This document shows, one piece after another, positions 1 to 11,925 of a DNA stretch of 64,000 nucleotides (the first letter of the stretch is position 1; each line of letters opens with the position of its first letter). The notes beneath the pieces were generated by a model. It was not told the origin of the DNA. It saw nothing but the letters and a program-made list of their open reading frames with translations, and did no database searches. The translations under genes were made by a program, and so were the position numbers. Origin of the DNA: Megalobrama amblycephala (lineage: Eukaryota; Chordata; Actinopteri; Cypriniformes; Xenocyprididae); NCBI RefSeq assembly GCF_018812025.1, contig NC_063058.1:23858645-23922644 (forward strand). Direction: 5' to 3'.

Positions 1-308
1 TTCCTGTGTGCGCATTTTAATGTGATTTTAAACCATTCAAGCGCAAGAAGATGTGAAAGAGAACTCAATACGGCTGTTGAGTGCTGTTCCTCTCATATAA
101 TGCACAAATACTGAATTGTGCTCTCCTTCGTGTCTTTCTACACCCAAACAGACAAATATACACAAAATATCCTTGTAAACACAGTCGGTTTTGTCTTAAA
201 TTAACGTAAATGGTTGTAGAAAGAAAACGCGTGTAACAGTGTAATGGATCCGTGCATTCGGTCTTAAAGTGACAGCAGCCTAATAAACCTGCTGCCATCT
301 ATCTGTCA
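1..308. other. Left edge, no gene recognised
   Basis: Short frames are present on both strands, but none shows splice-compatible conserved coding sequence. It resembles cyprinid interspersed repeat flank. Confidence 0.4.
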
Positions 309-1115
309 TTAAAGCTGCTGTCCGTAAATTTTTGGGGTTAAAAATGATCCAGAATCAATTTTTGAGCAAGTACATAACTAGCCAATGTTCAAAACTATCT
401 CCTTACCTTAGCCCGATTCACAATGGTACGCTTGTAATAATCGAGTGGTACTGGTGGGCTTCCGCGGTAAATTTGAGCATGCAGCAGTTCGTCTTTGCAT
501 CATTACACCACGTCTATTTACATGAAGAACGAGTCCCAGCTAGTAGGCTAAATCATGTAATCCAGAAAGGTCCAAATGTCAACCATCAGTGACAACTGGA
601 GATTCACCCGTAGTCAAAAGCAAAAGACTTCGGACTATGGAGTGGCTACAGAAATTGAAATCTACAGGTAATGCTAATACACAATAAATACACAGTCACG
701 CAATGCGGATGTCGTTAACATTTAACGATTTGAGAACAAAGTATAACAATAATAATTTGCATGGTTTGACGTGATCCGGGTAAAGCAATCATTAGATTTA
801 ATCACCACTGGCAGCATGATTTATTGATTTATTGTAATTTTTTTTTACCCAAGGTTGGTCAGAACAAAAGTGGCTAATGTTACTTACTTGTTGACATTTT
901 CTGATGAAAATTCTTATTTTGGTCATATTTCCAAGACTACAATCTGTGATTCAGAAGTACAGTATCCACACCAGTGTGGTGACTGACAGCAAACATCAAT
1001 TCATCTGCCATGCCGATGCACAACCCATGTAAAGATAAGTGCGCAAATAGCCGCAATTGCAGGATTCAAACAGAAATGACGACAAAGAGGCAAAACTTAC
1101 AGACTGCAGCTTTAA
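309..1115. mobile_element. TTAA-bounded non-autonomous DNA element
   Basis: The left end reads TTAAAGCTGCTGTCCGTAA from 309. The right end is an imperfect inverted copy, TTACAGACTGCAGCTTTAA, ending at 1115. TTAA at both borders is the duplication expected of piggyBac-type cut-and-paste elements. No transposase frame is present. The body (for example around 410-470) resembles a sequence I know as highly repeated in cyprinid genomes. Family name not assigned. Confidence 0.65.
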
Positions 1116-1319
1116 TGTAAATCAAATTACAAAAGAAATAGAAAATCATTCACTGATCTTGACTGAATAACTTTTGTAACTTTAATAAGGATTAATCTGT
1201 ATTTTATTTATAAAAAGAAAATTATCCAGTGTTATTTTACCAGTTATATTTACAGTATTTGTATTTCTAATTTGTTTATTTGTTCTTATTTTATTACTGT
1301 TTACTTATCTTTAATGACT

Positions 1320-1612
1320 TTTTCAAGTAACTAGTAAAGTAATGCATTACTTTTGAATTTACAACAAAATATCTAAGTTACATTTTCAGAGGTGTTGCGT
1401 GCGCTGTGTGAACATGATGGTTATTGTAGTTCTAGACTAAATGTGAACATGTATTTTCTCACCTCACTTGCACGAAAACATTCAGTATTCCTCAAAATGA
1501 ATAAAAACAGTGAAGTGCAATCTAAGATTTTTATACAAACCTGTAATAATTAACTATACTAAATTAGACAGATAGACTTTTTGCATTTAATCTCACTTTA
1601 TTAACTCACTTT
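1320..1612 (-). mobile_element. hAT-like MITE remnant, AAGTAATGCATTAC family, reverse copy
   Basis: The reverse complement matches the 3' half of the intact copy at 4141-4854, including aagtaatgcattac, the cattcagtattcctcaaaatg block and the tctcactttatta block. Both terminal repeats are missing, so it is a truncated copy. Confidence 0.6.
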
Positions 1613-3542
1613 ATTTGAAATTTATATTAGTGTAGTTTGTACTTTTGGTAAAAACATAGAGCCAAAAGTTCCTAGTGTAAGTGGTCTGAAGGCTGCTGAT
1701 TTCTGTTCATGATATTTAGCTTCTAAATGTTTGACTTTTTTTTTCCCTACCTTATTGGAATCGAAACTTGGAATCGATAACAACCGGAATCAATAAGCAG
1801 AATTGGAATTGCTAAAATTCAAACGATACCCAACTCTATTTAAGAAGCTTCAGTAATAATAGTAATTAAAAATTACATACTGAACAGAGTTTACTTGCTA
1901 ATAAGTGCCTCAAACTAAACTAAATATATATTTTAAGAATTAGATGACAAAAACAATGACTAGTTGTTCCTCGAACTTTAGGTTATTACACGTTACTTAG
2001 ACAGGAAGCCTTTGCCTGACAGACATGTAAAGCAGCTTATCACAGAATAAATTAAATTAAAACAAGTTAAAATGAAATTATAATATCTTCTTTTAAAGTA
2101 AAAAAAATCTTTTTGTGGGGTAGGGGTTAGTTTTGTTATTTGTTTTTTCTATAATAATAATCAACGCTCAAACATTGATTGTTATACAGCTTTATGCTCG
2201 AAGCTCAATGTAGTTTACATGCTACTGGGTGCTAGATTAGTAAGTATTAGATGAGACAAACCATGACAATTTTTTTTTTTTTTTTTTTTTTTTTCAGAAG
2301 TGCAGCCCAATACCTTTTTTAATACAATTTTATTTCCTGGCTGACTGATAAAAACCTGTGCACTCTCACTGGCTTCAGTTGTGTATCAGTTGATTAATCT
2401 AATTGGAGCCTGCAATTTCGGCTTCACAAGAGAGATGTTGTTATGCATACCAAAACATGGGTGTCCTTTATCAGTGTGAGCCGTATATAAACTCTAATTT
2501 CATTCAGCGGCCTGTAGGGGGCTCTCTATTGTTACTCATGAGAGCTTTGTGAAGGCTCCAGGGACAGTGTGGTTCTGAGACTAGTGTCTAAAAGCTGGCA
2601 AGTGTGTAATAATAGTTAATGCGCTTCAGAGTTTTACACGGCGACTCAAACTGATTTAAATAATATATATTTTTATTCAAATCATGCTGTCGCCTGAAAG
2701 ATTATAAATAATAAAGTGTCTTATATTGGATAATAATTTAATAGGAATGGGCTTTAACAGAGCTCCCCCTTGTGTTTCCTTTCATTACAGCTCATCAAGC
2801 CCTCCTCATGCATTTTACTACCTCTTTTTGTTTTTTTTTGTTTCCTGTCTGTCTATCACTTATCATCATGTCTTTCTCTCCTCATGCATGCAGCCTGCTG
2901 GCTCCTATGCCAAAGTCACCAACATGATAAACAAAATCATTGCAGGTATTTTAGGAGACGGACAGCAAGAGGTAACATCACCGCAGTGGTGGAGAATAGT
3001 GCTATAGCAGTTTGAAGAGCCCTAGTTCAGCTTGTTACCATAGCAACAAGTGTCAGGTTTCCACCTGGATTAAGAGGCCAAAGGTCGTTGCCTGTCCGCT
3101 ATCTATACCTCTGCTGCTGAGCCCCCAAACCTTTTATTCATTTTATTTTTAATGTAAAAGCAGGCAAGGCCATTGCTAACTAGAATACACATTCAAGAAG
3201 CCTTCCAGTTATTTTACTTGTAGAAAAACAGTCCGTTTACTGAATTATTGTTACTGCACTTTGTTATTCTTCTAGTTACTTGCCTATAGTGGCTAATTGA
3301 ATCGGAAGTCTCACATATTCAAAGAAAATAGCCTGCTTTTGCATTAAAAAATAAGGTGGATCATATAACAGGCAGTAGATCAGTAGTATGTAGAGGCAGA
3401 ATCTGAGTTGAGCTCATCTCATATAGTGACCCCAAAAGTGTCCAAATTCTTTTTGCGGTCACAGTATGTCATGTGAAGGTAAGTGCACTTTCATCAAGTC
3501 GCTTTACTTGTGCGTTTCCTGATGCACGTCTTTGTCTTCCAG
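1613..3542. other. AT-rich non-coding sequence upstream of the man2a2 end exons
   Basis: Contains a poly-T run at about 2271-2294 and a region of T-rich simple sequence near 2820-2845. No exon with the expected mannosidase II sequence was found. A short exon-like segment at 2894-2945 is discussed under findings. Confidence 0.4.
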
Positions 3543-3737
3543 CCGGTGGACAGCAGACCGGTCAGCTTCCCGTCACTGCTCAGTCACATGACCTCCACCA
3601 TCCTGAACCACGAGGTGCTGGCACTGCCTGTGTTGCCCAGGAAACATGGCGTGCCACCCATGCGTACCTTTGCTCCATTGGCTGGCACCCTGCCCTGTGA
3701 CTTCCACCTGCTGAACCTCAGGAGCATCCAAAGCCTG
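3543..3737 (+). CDS. man2a2: man2a2 exon, third from the end
   Basis: 195 nt, exactly 65 codons, phase 0 at both ends. The acceptor is the AG of cttccag at 3541-3542 and the donor is gtaaat at 3738. It encodes PVDSRPVSFPSLLSHMTS through NLRSIQSL. The stretch SLLSHMTS and the LPCDFHLLNLR motif are hallmark C-terminal segments of mannosidase II proteins. Confidence 0.88.
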
Positions 3738-5929
3738 GTAAATGAGTGTCCTGGGGAAAAAAAAGTGTCTGTATTGATTTCACCTGCTGAGAAACTGATG
3801 AGGACTTGGAAAAATAATCACACTTTAAGTGTTTGAGCTCTTGTGGTCTGGTGGTTTTATTGTGGGTGTGTTTGGTGGGAGATTTATTTTCATCGACATT
3901 TATTTCATATCGTTTCATTTATCAGCAGGACGCTCACTCTCCATCTCCCCATACGGCTCTGCTCCTCCATCGACTGGGCCTGGACTGTGGTCTGGAGGCC
4001 CAGAATCCTGGTTTTAACTGCTCCACCACACAAGGCCAGGTCAGTGTCCTTAGAGAGAACTAGTTTAACTAATTGATTCAAAATAATGAGCACACACACA
4101 TTCTTGTACATCTATACTTGTGAGGACATTCACTGACACACAGCGTTACTTTTAAAAGTAATGCATTATAATATTGCATTACTCCCTAAAAAAAAGTAAC
4201 TAACTGCCTTAATTACTTTTAATGAAATGTAATGTTACGTTACTTTTGCTTTACTTTTTCTCACCTGGGCTTGCTTGTTTGTTTTTTAATAACAACAAAA
4301 AAAGTTATATTTTTGGCAAGTGAAATTAATAAACCTCAGACTGAAGGAAAAACATATTTACGGTTGTACAGTAGAGGGCGCAACTCAAACAAACCTTTCA
4401 GCTGTGCTGCCATTCTGGATTAAAGAAGAATAGGATACAAGAGATGGAAGTTCAAGTTTATTTCTAAATCTAATCTAAAGTAATTTTATTATTATATGGT
4501 TGAATTGGATCATTGGTTAATAAAGTGAGATTAAATGCATAAAGTCTATCTGTCTAATTTAGTATAGTTAATTATTACAGGTTTGTATAAAAATCTTAGA
4601 TTGCATTTCATTGTTTTTATTCATTTTGAGGAATACTGAATGTTTTCGTGCAAGTGAGATGAGAAAATACTTGTTCACATTTAGTCTAGAACTACAATAA
4701 CCATCATGTTCACACAGTGCACACAACACCTCTGAAAATGTAACTTACATATTTTGTTGTAAATTCAAAAGTAATGCATTACTTTACTAGTTACTTGAAA
4801 AAGTAATCTGATTACGTAACTCAAGTTACTTGTTATGCGTTACCCCCAACACTGTTGACACAATGAAATCTCTAGCTCCTTACCCTAACCTTACTCATCA
4901 CAACTAACACGGTGTCCTAACCAGACACGATGCGATAAAATTCCAGCGACAAACAATTTGTCTATCCATACCAGACGCGACGCGACTATGAGACGCGATA
5001 AAGTCAATCAAAAACCACAGCCAATCATCGGGCTCTCTCTGCAAGTTCCCGGTACTCGGATAAGCACACAATCAAATTCATGAATAATAAACCATTTTAA
5101 CATTATTAAAAATACAAACTGAATTACTGAAACAATCTTTGTCATAGAATACACTCACAATGAGTTGACAGTTTGAACGTTTTTGTTTCCTTTAATTTAT
5201 TTTGAAGATCTGAGGTGAATTGTCAAATGTTGCTTTCAGTACGGCTATAAAGTCACACAAAAAGATATTCAAACTCGCATTAGACACTTTTAACATTAAA
5301 TAAAGCACATAAACAGTACCTGAGATTATCATTGCCATACTTTGTGTTCCAGCTGCGACGTCGCAGAAAAATAGAAACCGTTTCCAAAATAGAATCGTCG
5401 TGTCGCCATTGTGGCTAGTAAGGACAAAAACTCTTATCTTCTAATGATGATTTATCTTTTTTCCTTTTATCGCATTGCGGTGTCACATCTGGTAGTACCT
5501 AACCTGAACCCTGACTCTAAACCTACCCTTAACCTTAAGTCTTGACCCCCAAACCGGCCTTTAAAGGGGTCTCAGAAATTGAGGACTGGCCAAAAAGTCC
5601 TCACTTTACTCTCTTTGTCCTCACTCCAGTAGTCTAAAACTCAAACCGGTCCTCACAAAGAGAGTTGTGCTAGTACATACACACACGTGTGTGTGTGTGT
5701 GTGTGTGGATGCATGAAGGTCTGATAAAGGCTATATTTAGTCATTCTTAATCTGAGTCTCTGATCTTTCTTCCTAGCTCTCCATTTCTGGCCTGTTCCGT
5801 GGGCTGGATCTTCAGCTCCTGCAGCCCATGTCTTTGTCTCTGATGCACTCTCAGCCTCCGCTCTCTAACGACTCCTCCATCAATCTGGAGCCAATGGAGA
5901 TCTCCGCCTACAAGCTCAAGCTGTGCTAG
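3543..5929 (+). CDS. man2a2: Alpha-mannosidase II, C-terminal end (last three coding exons, 5' partial)
   Basis: Three exons (3543-3737, 3926-4039, 5777-5929) join in phase 0 to give the last 153 residues of a Golgi alpha-mannosidase II. This glycosyl hydrolase family 38 enzyme trims two mannoses from GlcNAcMan5GlcNAc2 during complex N-glycan synthesis in the medial Golgi. Visible marks are SLLSHMTS, LPCDFHLLNLR, a TALLLHR block, GFNCSTTQGQ and the terminal EPMEISAYKLKLC. These belong to the C-terminal beta-sandwich region; the catalytic domain lies outside the window. The GLFRGLDL and GLEAQNPGFNC wording is closer to what I recall of MAN2A2 than of MAN2A1. The exon before 3543 is not recognisable in the first 3.5 kb, so it is either beyond the left edge or missed. 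The gene faces furin tail to tail across about 7.4 kb. Paralogue assignment is from remembered family sequence, not a search. Confidence 0.88.
3926..4039 (+). CDS. man2a2: man2a2 exon, second from the end
   Basis: 114 nt, 38 codons, phase 0 at both ends. It encodes QDAHSPSPHTALLLHRLG through FNCSTTQGQ, and the donor is gtcagt at 4040. The acceptor is a tandem NAGNAG (AG at 3924-3925 and again at 3927-3928), so the first Gln codon may be included or skipped without changing frame. Confidence 0.88.
4141..4854. mobile_element. hAT-like MITE in the last man2a2 intron
   Basis: 714 bp between CAGCGTTACTTTTAAAAG and AAGTTACTTGTTATGCGTTA...CCCCCAACACTG. The flanks ctgacaca (4133-4140) and ttgacaca (4855-4862) are a 7/8 matching target duplication, as expected for hAT. 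Other copies at 26.3-28.4 kb and 56341-58043 show the full terminus CAGTGTTGGGG; here the 5' end has lost several bases. Confidence 0.75.
4911..5500. mobile_element. Inverted-terminus element within a CCTAACC-rich repeat
   Basis: The left end (ggtgtcctaaccagacacga) and the right end (tatcgcattgcggtgtcacatctgg, near 5468-5493) are imperfect inverted copies. Both carry a GCGATA / TATCGC core. It sits in a broader repeat with ccctaacc motifs at 4880-4900 and 5510-5545 that continues on either side. Borders are approximate. Confidence 0.5.
5683..5707. repeat. (GT)n microsatellite
   Basis: An uninterrupted GT run, preceded by an acacac stretch, in the last man2a2 intron. Confidence 0.85.
5777..5929 (+). 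CDS. man2a2: man2a2 terminal coding exon
   Basis: 153 nt including the TAG stop at 5927-5929. The acceptor follows a pyrimidine tract ending in cctag at 5776. It encodes LSISGLFRGLDLQLLQPM through EISAYKLKLC. The final ISxxKL-type tail matches the last beta-strand shared by vertebrate mannosidase II proteins. The intron before it (4040-5776) is occupied by two transposon insertions. Confidence 0.9.
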   Translation, partial: LSISGLFRGLDLQLLQPMSLSLMHSQPPLSNDSSINLEPMEISAYKLKLC

Positions 5930-6865
5930 AGTGACGTTGCACCAGAACCGGGCTCTCCGTGTGGACCCTCGGAACCTGTGCTAAAGCAGAGAGCCACAGC
6001 TGGATGAGCAGAAGACTCTTTCGGAGATCGTTTATCCAGACTTAACGTATCTGAATCAACACGAAGGCGCTAACTAAACCCTCAAAACGGGGGGAAAAAC
6101 ATGAGGATGAGAGCGTTCCAGCCAAAGTCATATTTGGTAGCCGGTCCGGGTGCTGAGATAAGAATGTCCGGGCTTTTTTTTTTTTTTTTTTGTGAGATTT
6201 TATCAGTCAGAGCGGTAATCGGTCAACATCTTTTTATTCCAGCAGCTGACCGTTATTTTTAGCTATGTTGTCTTGTTTTTTTCCCTTTTGTCTTTGGCTG
6301 GAACTGCTGACCGTTTCACATTCTTTATAATCATGCTGTCATCCCTCGAGTCCGTACTGTATGTAAATATCTCAAATTACATTCACAACTGGATCTATAC
6401 AAAACTGTGGGACTCAGTGCAATATGTGAAGCTTCTCTTGCTGCTTTGTTTCTCCATTTTATTTGTTTTTTACTCCTAAAGCCTTGGAAGCTACGCTTGA
6501 ATCTGTGTCACTGTCGTTTGAGCTCACGCAGTTCTTTATTCTCTACTGTGGACAGTTCTGCCTATGCTCGACGGCCACATGTTTTTTTTTTTCTATGAAT
6601 GTCAATCACCACGCTCGGCCTGCGAAGGCTGTCAGTGCTGTAACAGACGCGGCATTTACAGCTCTCTTTCTTTCAGGATGGCTCGCAACACTTCGTTGAC
6701 AGCAGAAGACATCCACGATCCAACAGTGGTCAGGTCTTCAGATGGCTCCTTCATTGGTTGGTTTTTTTAATAGGTTATGACTCAAATCACACAGTAAGAG
6801 CTTTACGATTTTTCCTTCCTTTTCCTTTGTGCTTTCTGTTAATGAATAAAGCTGCTTAATAAGTT
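5930..6865 (+). other. man2a2: Probable 3' untranslated region of man2a2
   Basis: Non-coding sequence directly after the man2a2 stop. It contains a T-run at 6174-6191 and no conserved reading frame. The first good AATAAA follows at 6845-6850, so cleavage near 6860-6870 is the simplest guess. This is inferred from position and signal only. Confidence 0.45.
6845..6850 (+). terminator. Candidate man2a2 polyadenylation signal (AATAAA)
   Basis: Canonical AATAAA about 920 nt after the man2a2 stop, followed by T-rich sequence (6880-6900) that could act as the downstream element. Not confirmed by transcript data. Confidence 0.45.
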
Positions 6866-8269
6866 AGCTGTTTATCTGCAACACATTTTTGTTATTTTTA
6901 CCATTTTCCATAATGTGTTACTTGGCATAGCAACAAGCCGCAGAATGTGCGTTTATATTTTGTCATATTATATGCAGGTTTGAGCCGTATTTCAATGCCG
7001 TTCTGGATCAGATGTTAAAGATATGCAGCATTTGTCTTATTAAGACCTAGATCAGTCTATGAGCTTATTCGGATATTGATATATTCGCTTGATATACCTT
7101 CTCACAGTATTTTCAGGTAAAGGTACCAGTGCGGGTAGTGACGGGTTCCTTTTGGTCAGATTTAGCCAATTTCCCACATGAAAATGCATTTAGGCCTTAT
7201 CTCGCTGTAGGAAACCCATCCGTAATGTGTAGCAGAGCCATCTCAGTCGTCTCTTCTGGCTTTTGTCTGTCACCTTTGGTTTGCTTGAATCTGACAATTC
7301 TGAACATGAAAATGCTGTCTGTCCATCAACCTATCGTGTCGTCTCGTGTCTTGCCTGTCTCTGTCTGATCCAGGAAAATCTGTACTGTCTCTCTGATTTA
7401 AATTACAGAAAAATATTCTCACTTCTCTGACTTTCAAGTCCAGCCCTGATTATCTCTCTGTAGTGCGCCCACGTCCATTTACATCAGTCAGACCATCAGC
7501 TGGCTTCTCCAGCTAATCAAGTTCCAGAAAAGCGTCCTATCAGGAAGATAATTCCCCTCAGGAGGAACTCCAAGTACGGAGTGCCAAACGTCTGTCCGAT
7601 TGCTTTGGAACAGATTTTGGCGCCCAACGCGGGGCGCGCTTGCTATTCCAGAATGTTCTCCCCTCTGTAATTTGGTTTCTTCCGCTTCAAATTCTCTGTC
7701 TGTGCATTTCACTGCCATGCTTGTTTTTCCTATGCATATGCTTTCCATTCTGACAGATATCTTTGTTAGATGTCCTTTATTTGTGTTGTGTGTTCTGAGA
7801 TGGAAAAGGTTTTCAGTTTTCATTTTATTTAGTTTTTCTTTCTTTTTTCTATTGAGAGTGTGTTCATAAATGACTCATACAAGCAAATGCAAAGACATTT
7901 AAGTGGACATTTAATAAAGATCACACTTGGGAAAAAAAAGTGATTCTTGGTGGTTGTACACATTTTGAAGAGATATTTTGCACTGGTTTCCCATTGTTGC
8001 CAGATGTCTTATGCTCTGAATCACAGACAGGGGGCAGTAGGGAGTTGTCTGCCATTTAATGTGGCTTAAATAGGAGGCGTGGGGTGTGAAATGTTGAGTT
8101 CAGTTAACAAAAGCCCACAAGAGATGTGGCTTTTTATATCTAAACAACCTCTGTGATAGCTGGGATATCGGGTACTGATTTACCAAACAGCCTTTGGTGA
8201 GAGCTGGAAATACCACTGTCTTCTCACAGAGCTGACAGGTCTACTGAAGTTAGACTGGCCTTTATTGTT

Positions 8270-8271
<2 letters not shown>
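6866..8271. other. Intergenic sequence between man2a2 and furin, nothing recognised
   Basis: No splice-compatible conserved frame and no obvious repeat. The frames at 7488-7870 overlap on both strands, which is typical of chance open frames. Confidence 0.4.

Positions 8272-8346
<75 letters not shown>
8272..8346. repeat. (TA)n microsatellite, about 37 units
   Basis: A pure alternating TA tract of about 75 bp. Likely length-polymorphic and able to form cruciforms. Confidence 0.95.
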
Positions 8347-8349
<3 letters not shown>

Positions 8350-8828
8350 AGATGGCCTTTCATGCTCAGTTGAGACCAGATTTGGTTTCCTCCACAGCAG
8401 ATGGGTTTGTGTGCTAAAAGGGCGACCTGCTCCCTGAGCCCATGCATTTGAGAAAGAGGTTATTCTTCTTAATAAGTCTGAGGGCTGAGATGGCAATAAA
8501 ACTCAATCTCGCCACTGAGAGCTTTAATAAGATGAGAGAAGCGCTGATAAAGATGGAGACGTTTTTGAGGGATTAGTTGAGACAAAAATGAAAATGCTGT
8601 CATTTACGCTCACCCTCATATTTTTTCTGAATACACATGACTTTCTTTCCCAGATGGAACGCAAAATGAAAAGAATGTCAAAGCTGTACTTTTCCTACAC
8701 AATGAACAAATAACAGTAACCATGGGCTGTCAAGCTGTGAAAATGACCAAAAAGCTCCAGAAAGTAGTTCATAATACTCCGCTGTATTGTAAATCATTCT
8801 ATGAGAAACAGAATGAAATTTAAGACAT

Positions 8829-9015
8829 TATCCCCCAGTTTCACAGACAATGCTAAAGCTAGTCCAAGACTAAAATGCATGTTTGAGCTGTTTTATCTGA
8901 AAGCAACTCACACTGACATATCCTAAATTACATAAGTGTCATTGTTTTGTTTTTTCCCCCCCAACTTAAATATCCTAATTGAACTAAGGCCTAATCCTGG
9001 CTTAATCTAAGGCCT
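8829..9015. repeat. Interspersed repeat with inverted ends
   Basis: Begins cccccagtttcacagacaatg and includes aagactaaaatgcatgtttg. It then runs into ggcctaatcctggcttaatc, a sequence I recognise as a common cyprinid interspersed repeat. The 3' terminus appears truncated. Family name not assigned. Confidence 0.5.
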
Positions 9016-11135
9016 AAAACCATTGAAAATAATGTATTCATAATATTCATAAATGACACAAAAATGTTTCATGTCAATGATTGGTCCTTGCATGTCTCTT
9101 AACCAAACACAATTTTTGAATATGTGAAAGTGAAAATGCTATTCGAGAGATTTTTCGCAAATAGATACTAATGGCCCGTTTACATCAACGATAACTATAT
9201 AGTGTCTGCACAATAATGTTCTTTTCATTATAAGTGCATGCTGTAGTTATGCCATTTACAGACCCATTCACATCAAAAATAATTATATAGCATCCACGTG
9301 TGCTGCGGTTTTGTCATCTGCTGCTTTAAAGCTCTTGAGTGGATTCTGATTGGCTCTCTGTTTTTATCATTCATCAGCTGGAAAAAATGTCCTAAAAACA
9401 ATTCCAATGATATTGTTTCTCTGTCTCGTTATTACAATTACACAAATATATCATATGGTTTCTGAAGACTTGGAATACATGAGGCAGTTTTATATTGCTT
9501 CATTTGTTATTTTTGGAGCTTGACAGCTCTTGTATTCATTCTGAAAAAGAGCAGTTGTGAACATTGTTCAAAACATCTTATGTGCTCAAAAAGAATTAAA
9601 AACACAGGTTTGGAACTGAGATTTCCCTGCAATAAGATCAAAGCAAATTTGAGAGTAAATAAGTAATAAGCTTATTACAGAATTAAGCTGAACTCAATAG
9701 CACCTCATCTGATATACTTATGAGGTGTTGAATAAACATACTAACAATAGCTCCACAGTTCCTTAGATTTTGCTTCAGATGCAAGTCGAGCATCAGTTCA
9801 AACAATCCAGCACCACCTACTTGTTCTGAATGTCAGCAGAACCTCTGAAGAGCACGTTGAGCCTTTCCTCAAAGAACATGACAAATACATTACATTCAGC
9901 CTAATAGAATCATTTCAAAAGAACAGAAATAGTGCCTCGTCTCACAGGAACTAAAGATCTGCGCCTCTCGTTCGACCCATTAACGAGACTGATAAAACCT
10001 ATTAAGCGATTGTGGAACATCTAAGGAGGATAATAAAGTGCACACTGCAGATGTCTGCAACGTTTGAAGTAAAAATACAACACTGCAAACTGACGGCAGG
10101 ACTGATTCTTGTACCATTAGTCAAAGACATGCTTCTTACATTAACGTTTGGATGGCAAATCAATGGGAGTGAGCTGAGCATGGTGGAAATATATTTCCAA
10201 TATTCCCTTAGAAGAGCAGTGAAGATGAGAAACAACATGACATCACTCTCAGGAGTAGCTGGACCATCCATATTTCTGTCTTATTGCTCAATTAGTATGT
10301 ATGTAGCAGCCTCAGTCTCACTTATAATGCCAAGTAGGCAGAAGCTTCCAGTGCTGAATATGAGATCCAGTTCCTCCCAGCTGAACTAATTACGGAAAGC
10401 ATTTTAAATGTGCCATTTCCATAAACTAGATCTCTCCTCCCTCTTTAGGGAGCTGGAATAAAAAACAGTCTGTGTAAGTTTTCCTCTGCCGTCATGGAAA
10501 CATTGAAAGTTTAGGCCATCTTATAAAGTACACATGAAATATTGATGATTCGCCACTGCACGCCTCATGTAGCGAAATGCATAATGTGTGTGTTATTAAT
10601 TTAGACTGATGGTGCGTGTCTCCATGTGAATTATGGCAAATTGGCATCAATAAAAAAAAAAACATTTCAACAGATATTCAAGTACTTTTAAATGGCATTA
10701 AACACAAATGCAACAGATGTTTGTAATTAATTTAATGACTGCAGTATTGACAGCAGCAACAAAACTGTTAAATGCTTTAATGCAGTGCTGAAAGATCTGT
10801 TAAAATGAATCGCCCTCATTGTGTTTTTCCAAATGCTGGTATAACTGAGAATGGCAAACGTCTAATGAGACTGCATTTTAAGGCATCACAGGCGTGCATT
10901 CGGTGCTCCGAGCGACATTATGCTGCTTTCTAAGATAATTACTCTTAAGTCCGAATTCATGTAATGCATGTATAAGGTAATCCCAGAATGCATTGAGACG
11001 AGCTCAGTGGACACATTTATCCACGGTAGGTTGATCCTGTAGTAGTTCAAGCACAAAGTGATGACACCTTTGGTAATACAGTAGATATACTTCCATTTCT
11101 TTAAACATTTCAAAAAGTATGGATAATAAATGTAA
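9016..11135. other. Intergenic sequence, no gene recognised
   Basis: A 125-codon frame at 10012-10389 overlaps an 89-codon frame on the other strand and resembles no family I know. A fragment starting cccgtttacatcaacgataa (about 9175) resembles a dispersed repeat. Confidence 0.4.
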
Positions 11136-11370
11136 TTAAAGGATTAGTTCACTTCGGAATTAAAATTTCCCTTTAATTTACTCACCTCTCCATGTCATCC
11201 AAGATGTTCATGTTCTTTCTTTAAGTCGAAAAGAAATTAAGGTTTTGAGGAAAACATTCCAGGATTTTGAAGGTCCAAACTGCAGTTTAAATGAATAAAT
11301 TATCTTCAAAGGTCTCTACAAGATCCCAGCCGAGGAATAAGGGTCTTATCTAGCAAAACAATTGGTTATT

Positions 11371-11439
<69 letters not shown>

Positions 11440-11733
11440 CATATATACACACTTTTTAAACACAAATGCTCATTTTGCACTAGCTCTGCGATGCGTAGAC
11501 ATAGGTAGAAGTACTGGGGTAGGGAAAAACTCATCTTATTTTCTCCTCCAACTTCAAACTCAGCCAGCATCATTGTTTTACCTTTTTTTGTAAAGGCCGT
11601 TTGACTTAGTCTTTGCACGTTCGCTTTGTAGACACTTGCTCGGTACTTCTACCTACATCACATGTGACCTTTTCAACATGATGATCGCATCGTAGAGCTA
11701 GTGCAAGATCAGCATTTATGGTTGAAAAGTATA

Positions 11734-11769
<36 letters not shown>

Positions 11770-11925
11770 AAATGACAGATAGTTTTGCTAGATAAGACTC
11801 TTATTCCTCAGCTGGGATCGTGTAGAGCCCTTTGAAGCTGCACTGAAACTGCAATTTGGACCTTCAACCTGTTGGTAGCCATTGAAGTCCACAATATGGA
11901 GAAAAACACTGGAATGTTTTCCTTT
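11136..11925. mobile_element. TTAA-type fold-back element, family F, copy 1
   Basis: The left border is TTAAAGGATTAGTTCACTT at 11136. Two long inverted arms follow: about 11150-11360, and about 11770-11925, which truncates before the matching end. Shared landmarks in inverted order include aagaaattaaggttttgagg, the ggaataagggtcttatctag / ctagataagactcttattcc pair and a pair of caaatgctcattttgcac-like segments. A TA microsatellite (11374-11434) and a T-run (about 11739-11765) have expanded inside. The same family occurs at 46472-48535 and 58590-58880. Confidence 0.65.
11374..11434. repeat. (TA)n microsatellite inside a fold-back element
   Basis: About 30 uninterrupted TA units grading into tacatacatatataca. 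Confidence 0.93.

Noticed and set aside
3718..4111. Short frames on the - strand opposite the man2a2 exons
   Set aside because: They are antisense shadows of well-supported coding exons.
7488..7870. Possible gene in the man2a2-furin gap
   Set aside because: Frames on both strands overlap, no splice-consistent conserved segment is present, and no family is recognised.
8224..8496. Frame with a long alternating Tyr-Ile run
   Set aside because: It is simply the translation of the (TA)n microsatellite at 8272-8346. The same applies to the Tyr-Ile run at 11373-11618 and the Thr-His or Cys-Val runs near 16510-16554.
10002..10389. Overlapping 125- and 89-codon frames on opposite strands
   Set aside because: Neither resembles a known protein. 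Open frames on both strands over the same bases suggest chance.
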